This document shows positions 13,101-16,397 of a stretch of 16,397 nucleotides of DNA, piece by piece. How positions within the stretch are numbered: position 1 is the first letter of the stretch; every line of letters starts with the position of its first letter. Source of the stretch: Clostridia bacterium (GTDB lineage Bacteria; Bacillota; Clostridia; Oscillospirales; CAG-382). Under the pieces are notes generated by a model. The model saw only the letters and a program-made list of their open reading frames with translations, did not search any database and was not told the origin of the DNA. The position numbers were made by a program, and so were the translations under genes. Location: assembly GCA_017938055.1 (NCBI GenBank), contig JAGBCG010000240.1:1-16397 (forward strand). The letters are read 5' to 3'.

Positions 13101-13701
13101 TTTCCTTGAGGTCTTCTGTTTCCCAAACCTCAATCTTCTGAATTTCGTGAGATGTTCTGAAACCGTCAAAGAAGTTAAGTACGGGAACTCTGCCCTTGAT
13201 TGTAGCAAGGTGAGCAACAGCACCAAGGTCCATGATTTCCTGAGCATTTGATTCTGCCATCATAGCATAACCTGTCTGACGGCAAGCATATACGTCGGAG
13301 TGATCACCGAAGATGTTAAGTGCATGAGAAGCAACACATCTTGCGGATACATGAATTACGCTGGGAAGCAATTCACCGGCAATCTTATACATGTTAGGGA
13401 TCATAAGAAGAAGACCCTGAGATGCTGTATAAGTTGTGGTGAGTGCACCGGAAGCCAGTGAGCCGTGAACTGCACCTGCTGCACCTGCTTCGGATTCCAT
13501 TTCAACCATCTTTACTTTTTCGCCAAAGATGTTTCTTGCAGGCTCGCCAAAGATGTTCTTATCTGTAGCGGACCATGTGTCAGTAACTTCAGCCATGGGG
13601 CTTGAAGGTGTGATTGGGTAGATGGCGGACACTTCTGTAAAAGCATACGAAACGTGTGCCGCAGCGGTGTTACCATCCATGGATAACTTTCTTCTGGACA
13701 T
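10119..13701 (-). CDS. nifJ: Pyruvate:ferredoxin (flavodoxin) oxidoreductase, interrupted by two single-base deletions
   Basis: Single-chain PFOR converting pyruvate plus CoA to acetyl-CoA, CO2 and reduced ferredoxin, the central energy step in fermentative clostridia. The start MSRRKLSMDGNTAAAHV has AGGAGG upstream. Domains in order: pyrimidine-binding part (YPITPSSPMAE at 28-38), CoA-binding and gamma parts, two [4Fe-4S] ferredoxin motifs (C704-VQCNNC and C761-MGCGVC), then the TPP domain with CAGC, NATGCSSIWGG, GGDGWAYDIG, YSNTGG and APCEMHG. Restoring two bases gives about 1194 residues, normal for the family. Frame break 1 is near 11219-11224, within LLEFSG just before CAGC; break 2 is at 10676-10677, between VNV and MVFDTEVYSNTGG, splitting the TPP motif. 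Sequence on both sides stays fully conserved, so the breaks are either sequencing errors or very recent mutations. As written, the product would stop at residue 872 and lack the TPP domain. Confidence 0.93.
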
Positions 13702-13745
13702 TTTATATTCCTCCTGATATTATTGTAACATACTGATACTCATAT

Positions 13746-13774
13746 ATCATACCACTTTTTTTGTTAATTGTAAA
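13746..13774 (-). promoter_or_regulatory. Promoter of nifJ
   Basis: On the minus strand, TTTACA (13774-13769), 17 nt including a 7-A run, TATGAT (13751-13746), 45 nt before the ATG. The rest of 13702-13856 is AT-rich with no gene; no convincing operator was found. Confidence 0.7.
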
Positions 13775-13856
13775 TACACAATATCGACAATTTATCATAT
13801 AATTGATTAATTTATTTTAAACTTTATCATTTTTTTAACATTGATTTCTTTTTTAT

Positions 13857-13899
13857 AAAAAATAAGGCAAAGAAGCGTGAGCCTTTCGGCTCACGCTTC
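13857..13899 (-). terminator. Terminator of the secreted-protein operon
   Basis: A perfect 12-bp stem, GAAGCGTGAGCC (13872-13883) with GGCTCACGCTTC (13888-13899), TTTC loop. On the minus strand it is followed by TTTGCCTTATTTTTT. It lies 19 nt after the stop codon of the 13919-15319 gene. Confidence 0.85.
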
Positions 13900-13918
13900 A
13901 CTTGAGAATTATCTTGGA

Positions 13919-15319
13919 TTACTTGTAGAGTGGGCTTGCGTCAATAAAGATTTCTTTATCAGATTCAGGTACAGCCACGCCATCAACGATTTCAATAATT
14001 TGCTTTGCGTAGTCCCAAGCAGCTTCAAAGCCTTCTACATTATAAATAGCTTTAGCTACAGTGTAGATAGAAACCCTTGTAACCTCACCATATACGTAAG
14101 TTTCACCAATCTTGTAGTATGGTCTGGAAGCGATAACCGTTTGAACACTTTCTGCATCCATTGGAATACCATACAGTACACCTGCGATAAGTGTTGATTC
14201 GGCACCTCTTTCAAAGTACTTATCAACTTCTGTACCGTCCACCGTTCCCTTAGCAACACCCTTCTTAGCCTTGCCCGCATTAACAAGAGCCATGTCAAGA
14301 ACATAGTCTGTGCCAAGGTTGTTGTATGCAGATTCTGCTGTCATGATGAAGCCATATTCTTCAAAGTCTGCAGTATCTGCTACCAGATTTGCAACCGTAC
14401 CGAAGAATCTAATACCTTTGGGATCCTTGATTCTCACAGAAACCTCATCATCACCGAGTATACCATTTTCAATGCCTTCTGTAACTGTACCATCAGCAGC
14501 AACATTGTAAACCTTCTGTGCTGTGTATTCACTGTTAACAACATATGTTCCTGAGGTTTGTGCATTTGCAAACACTTTATAAACTCCGTCTTCTTCTATA
14601 GCAACGGGAGAAATTTCCGTGCCTGCCTTGTATACTACATCGCCCGCCTTAACAGGAATGTCTACTTCTACAGGCTTTTCGTTAACAACATTGTTTACAA
14701 CGGTAAGAGTTTCATCGCAGTTATCGTTTGTATATTGATAACCGTATGCCACGTCGTTACCGGTATCTTTGATGTATACAGAGTCAATAACGAAGTCTTC
14801 TTCATAGATATTCTCTATTGTAACACCGTCAGCGAGAGCAAATACAACATTCAAAACGGTTGTGTCATTTATGTTAAACTTATTGTCCTGAGTATATGCC
14901 GTTATATATCCGGAAATCTTTCCGTTTTCTTCATCAACCGTCCATCCGTTGTCTTTCGGGTCAGCCAAATTGTATTTATATTTGGTAGAACCAAAAGCAT
15001 TAGCAACTTCTGTTTCCACTAACATGATGGGAGAAAGGACTTCTTCTACATAGTCTTCGACAGGTTCGCCTGTTAAAGTACTTATCAGAATCAACTTATC
15101 AGAATTAAACGTAAAACGTGTTGTAAACGTACCAACAAGTGTTTTGCTATATGTTGCATCTGTAACTTCCTTTTCCATGTCATAGTGGAAAGAAGCGAGA
15201 TAGAAATCAGATGTCTCGTTCATTCTGTTGAAATCATATGTCACAGTAGCAGCTGAAACGCAAACTGTCGCAAACACCACCACTAGTAATGCTGCAACAA
15301 AAAGTTTAAGATTCTTCAT
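13919..15319 (-). CDS. Secreted protein, possible cohesin-like N-terminal domain plus uncharacterised C-terminal domain
   Basis: Exported protein of 466 residues; signal peptide about 1-23 (hydrophobic 6-21, then SAA). Residues about 24-210 form a beta-rich domain whose landmarks, FTFNSDKLILIS (70-80), ENGKISGYI (131-139) and TTVLNVVFALADGVTI (153-168), recall the layout of a cohesin (strand with 'SDKL', an 'NGKI' turn, late 'L..I.F' strand); the match is loose. A short central module (about 215-290, VKAGDVVYKAGTEISPV and YNVAADGTVTEGI) follows. The C-terminal part (about 292-440) has VSVRIKDPKGIRFFGTV, EEYGFIMTAES, AGVLYGIP and ASRPYYKIGETYVYGEV, a pattern I recall from uncharacterised C-terminal domains of secreted clostridial proteins. 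No sortase signal, anchor or catalytic motif is seen. AGGAGG lies 8 nt before the ATG. The gene follows the dockerin gene by 17 nt, so the two are one operon. Confidence 0.8.
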   Translation of the reverse strand: MKNLKLFVAALLVVVFATVCVSAATVTYDFNRMNETSDFYLASFHYDMEKEVTDATYSKTLVGTFTTRFTFNSDKLILISTLTGEPVEDYVEEVLSPIMLVETEVANAFGSTKYKYNLADPKDNGWTVDEENGKISGYITAYTQDNKFNINDTTVLNVVFALADGVTIENIYEEDFVIDSVYIKDTGNDVAYGYQYTNDNCDETLTVVNNVVNEKPVEVDIPVKAGDVVYKAGTEISPVAIEEDGVYKVFANAQTSGTYVVNSEYTAQKVYNVAADGTVTEGIENGILGDDEVSVRIKDPKGIRFFGTVANLVADTADFEEYGFIMTAESAYNNLGTDYVLDMALVNAGKAKKGVAKGTVDGTEVDKYFERGAESTLIAGVLYGIPMDAESVQTVIASRPYYKIGETYVYGEVTRVSIYTVAKAIYNVEGFEAAWDYAKQIIEIVDGVAVPESDKEIFIDASPLYK

Positions 15320-15336
15320 ATCAAATTCCTCCTAAA

Positions 15337-16107
15337 TTACTCAACAATACTGCTAGCACTGAAGTTTGTAAGAACTATACCAAGATCAACTTCATCAACA
15401 GTACCTTCGCCGGTAATGTCATACTCAGATTCTGTACTTGCAAAATCTGTAAGTATATTGCCAAGGTCAACTTCGTCTATTGTTCCGCTTGAGTCAACAT
15501 CGCCGCCCTTGACTGTTACAGACTTTTCAACATCAGCCGAAACCTCAAATTCATTCATTGTGTAAGACAAATGCTTTGGAACTTCCACTGTCAGCGTATA
15601 TGTTCCCTCAGGAACGTCAGCTTCGTACTTGGCTGTTGTTTCGTTATAAACTGCTTCAATTTCAAATTCTTCAGATGTAAACTTTACGGTTGCCTCAGCA
15701 TCGGAATCAGCCTTTACCTCAACATTCACCGTATACTCTACAAACATTCCTTCGCTGTTTATATAACCAAGAATAACCGGTCCATCAGTAAGGTCTGAGC
15801 CACCAACATACACTGTTGCCGGTTCACTTGAATTAGGTGTAAACTCATCGAATAACGCCCCGTCTTCCCCTGCAGTCACCTGATCTATGTGGCACACAGT
15901 TTCTTCAGAAATTGCGGGAGTTTCTGTTCTGGTATATATACCCTCAACCACGACAAGTGCATAATACTCTCCCTCTGTTGCCTTTGAATAAGAAGCAAGG
16001 AAAGTTCCGTCACTGTTGACCGTTATGTTTTTAGCTGCAAAAGCCGCAACGGATGTAACAGCCATGCATAAAACAGAAAGTACGAGTGTCTTGAAAATTT
16101 TCTTCAT
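15337..16107 (-). CDS. Secreted dockerin type I protein
   Basis: Exported protein of 256 residues; signal peptide about 1-25 (KKIFK, hydrophobic core, AFAAK). The middle (about 26-195) is Thr/Glu/Val-rich and strand-forming, with no recognised enzyme; a carboxypeptidase-regulatory-like stretch (YEADVPEGTYTLTVEVP) lies near 160-176. The C-terminus (about 201-248) is a dockerin: two 12-residue calcium loops with matching spacing, D203-x-D205 ... D211-x-x-D214-L and D230 ... D238-x-x-D241-L, each followed by the amphipathic F-helix (GNILTDF and GIVLTNF). In loop 1, Ser replaces the usual fifth-position Asp; in loop 2, Thr and Glu occupy positions 3 and 5. Dockerins bind cohesins and attach proteins to a scaffold or the cell surface. 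The ATG at 16105-16107 is preferred over an upstream TTG because AAAGGAG lies about 8 nt before it. It shares an operon with the possible cohesin-like gene downstream. Confidence 0.85.
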   Translation of the reverse strand: MKKIFKTLVLSVLCMAVTSVAAFAAKNITVNSDGTFLASYSKATEGEYYALVVVEGIYTRTETPAISEETVCHIDQVTAGEDGALFDEFTPNSSEPATVYVGGSDLTDGPVILGYINSEGMFVEYTVNVEVKADSDAEATVKFTSEEFEIEAVYNETTAKYEADVPEGTYTLTVEVPKHLSYTMNEFEVSADVEKSVTVKGGDVDSSGTIDEVDLGNILTDFASTESEYDITGEGTVDEVDLGIVLTNFSASSIVE

Positions 16108-16156
16108 TTTCAATCTCCTTTCTTTATGTCAAGTGTTTATTTTTACTAATTAAAAG

Positions 16157-16396
16157 CTATGTGAACATTTTAAAAAATGGAGATACCGCAAATTCCATTG
16201 CTGAATGTGCCTGCTTTTCCGCATCACGTTCGGCATTCCATTCTTCGCCCAGGTAAATTACCGCCGCTTTATTGGCTGTATAGTAATATGTACCGCATGT
16301 TATTATTTTGGGAATATCCTCCAGTGCAACATACGTTCTCGAATTATCTATATAGCAGTCACAAGCAAGCTTTACACTATCATTATCAAATATCAG
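16157..16396 (-). CDS. C-terminal fragment of a protein, possibly a stalk-domain surface protein (5' end outside window)
   Basis: An open minus-strand frame enters from the right edge and ends at TAG (16157-16159), giving 79 residues. The codon use looks coding and the frame leads, 49 nt on, into the dockerin gene with its ribosome binding site, so it is probably the first visible gene of the same operon. The stretch CYIDNSRTYVALEDIPKII recalls the 'GRTYVPLRxIAE' segment of copper-amine-oxidase-type stalk domains such as the one at 8041-9822; the similarity is short. The tail (EEWNAERDAEKQAHSAMEF) looks helical. Function is unknown from what is visible. Confidence 0.6.
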   Translation of the reverse strand: MIFDNDSVKLACDCYIDNSRTYVALEDIPKIITCGTYYYTANKAAVIYLGEEWNAERDAEKQAHSAMEFAVSPFFKMFT

Positions 16397-16397
16397 A

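Noticed and set aside
12211..13251. Long plus-strand open frame (346 codons) opposite nifJ, and similar ones at 10035-11314.
   Set aside because: Antisense shadows of a strongly conserved gene; no ribosome binding site, low-complexity Ser/Cys-rich translation.
13745..13800. A Rex (NADH-responsive) operator upstream of nifJ, suggested by TTGT and ACAA words.
   Set aside because: The half-site spacing (6 or 13 nt) does not fit the Rex TTGT-N10-ACAA layout.
1..16397. CRISPR arrays, prophage, insertion sequences or a biosynthetic cluster.
   Set aside because: No regularly spaced direct repeats, no integrase or transposase, and no synthetase-type genes were seen.

Overview
The window looks like chromosome from a strictly anaerobic, low-to-moderate GC Firmicute of class Clostridia, most likely a gut Oscillospiraceae/Ruminococcaceae-type lineage. 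The evidence is the gene content (pyruvate:ferredoxin oxidoreductase, class III ribonucleotide reductase, flavo-diiron protein, rubredoxin, a dockerin protein, copper-amine-oxidase-type stalk domains), strong AGGAGG ribosome binding sites and AT-rich intergenic DNA with near-consensus sigma-A promoters. No rRNA, tRNA, CRISPR array, transposase or phage gene was seen.

Layout. Positions 1-1991 (+): ferritin (lacking only its first few codons), rubredoxin and a flavo-diiron protein, i.e. iron storage plus O2/NO reduction. A GDSL/SGNH hydrolase (2199-2822, -) converges on this block. A PerR-type Fur-family regulator (3063-3455, +) is divergent from the hydrolase, and each has a near-consensus promoter. 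Between perR and the convergent trxB lies a 238-bp array of hairpins flanked by two near-identical copies of a terminator-like stem-loop. From 3761 to the right edge every gene is on the minus strand: nrdG, nrdD, trxB (7948 to 3761); a secreted protein with a duplicated domain of about 205 residues and a C-terminal stalk domain (8041-9822); nifJ/PFOR (10119-13701), carrying two single-base deletions; and a secreted-protein operon (16396 to 13919) made of a truncated stalk-like C-terminus, a dockerin protein and a possible cohesin-like protein.

How the genes may work together. PFOR makes reduced ferredoxin. The TrxB homologue has lost the HRRxxxR motif that binds the NADPH 2'-phosphate, so it may take electrons from ferredoxin rather than NADPH. 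The adjacent NrdD has a thioredoxin-fold domain with a CPNC motif fused at its C-terminus. Together these suggest a route ferredoxin -> TrxB -> fused redoxin -> NrdD for anaerobic dNTP synthesis; this is inference. nrdD has its own consensus promoter overlapped by a candidate NrdR box pair spaced 32 bp apart.

The most notable points are the NrdD-redoxin fusion next to an atypical TrxB, the dockerin/cohesin-like gene pair, the hairpin array inside a duplicated terminator, the two PFOR frameshifts, and a rubredoxin whose first metal-binding motif is one residue short (CxC rather than CxxC).
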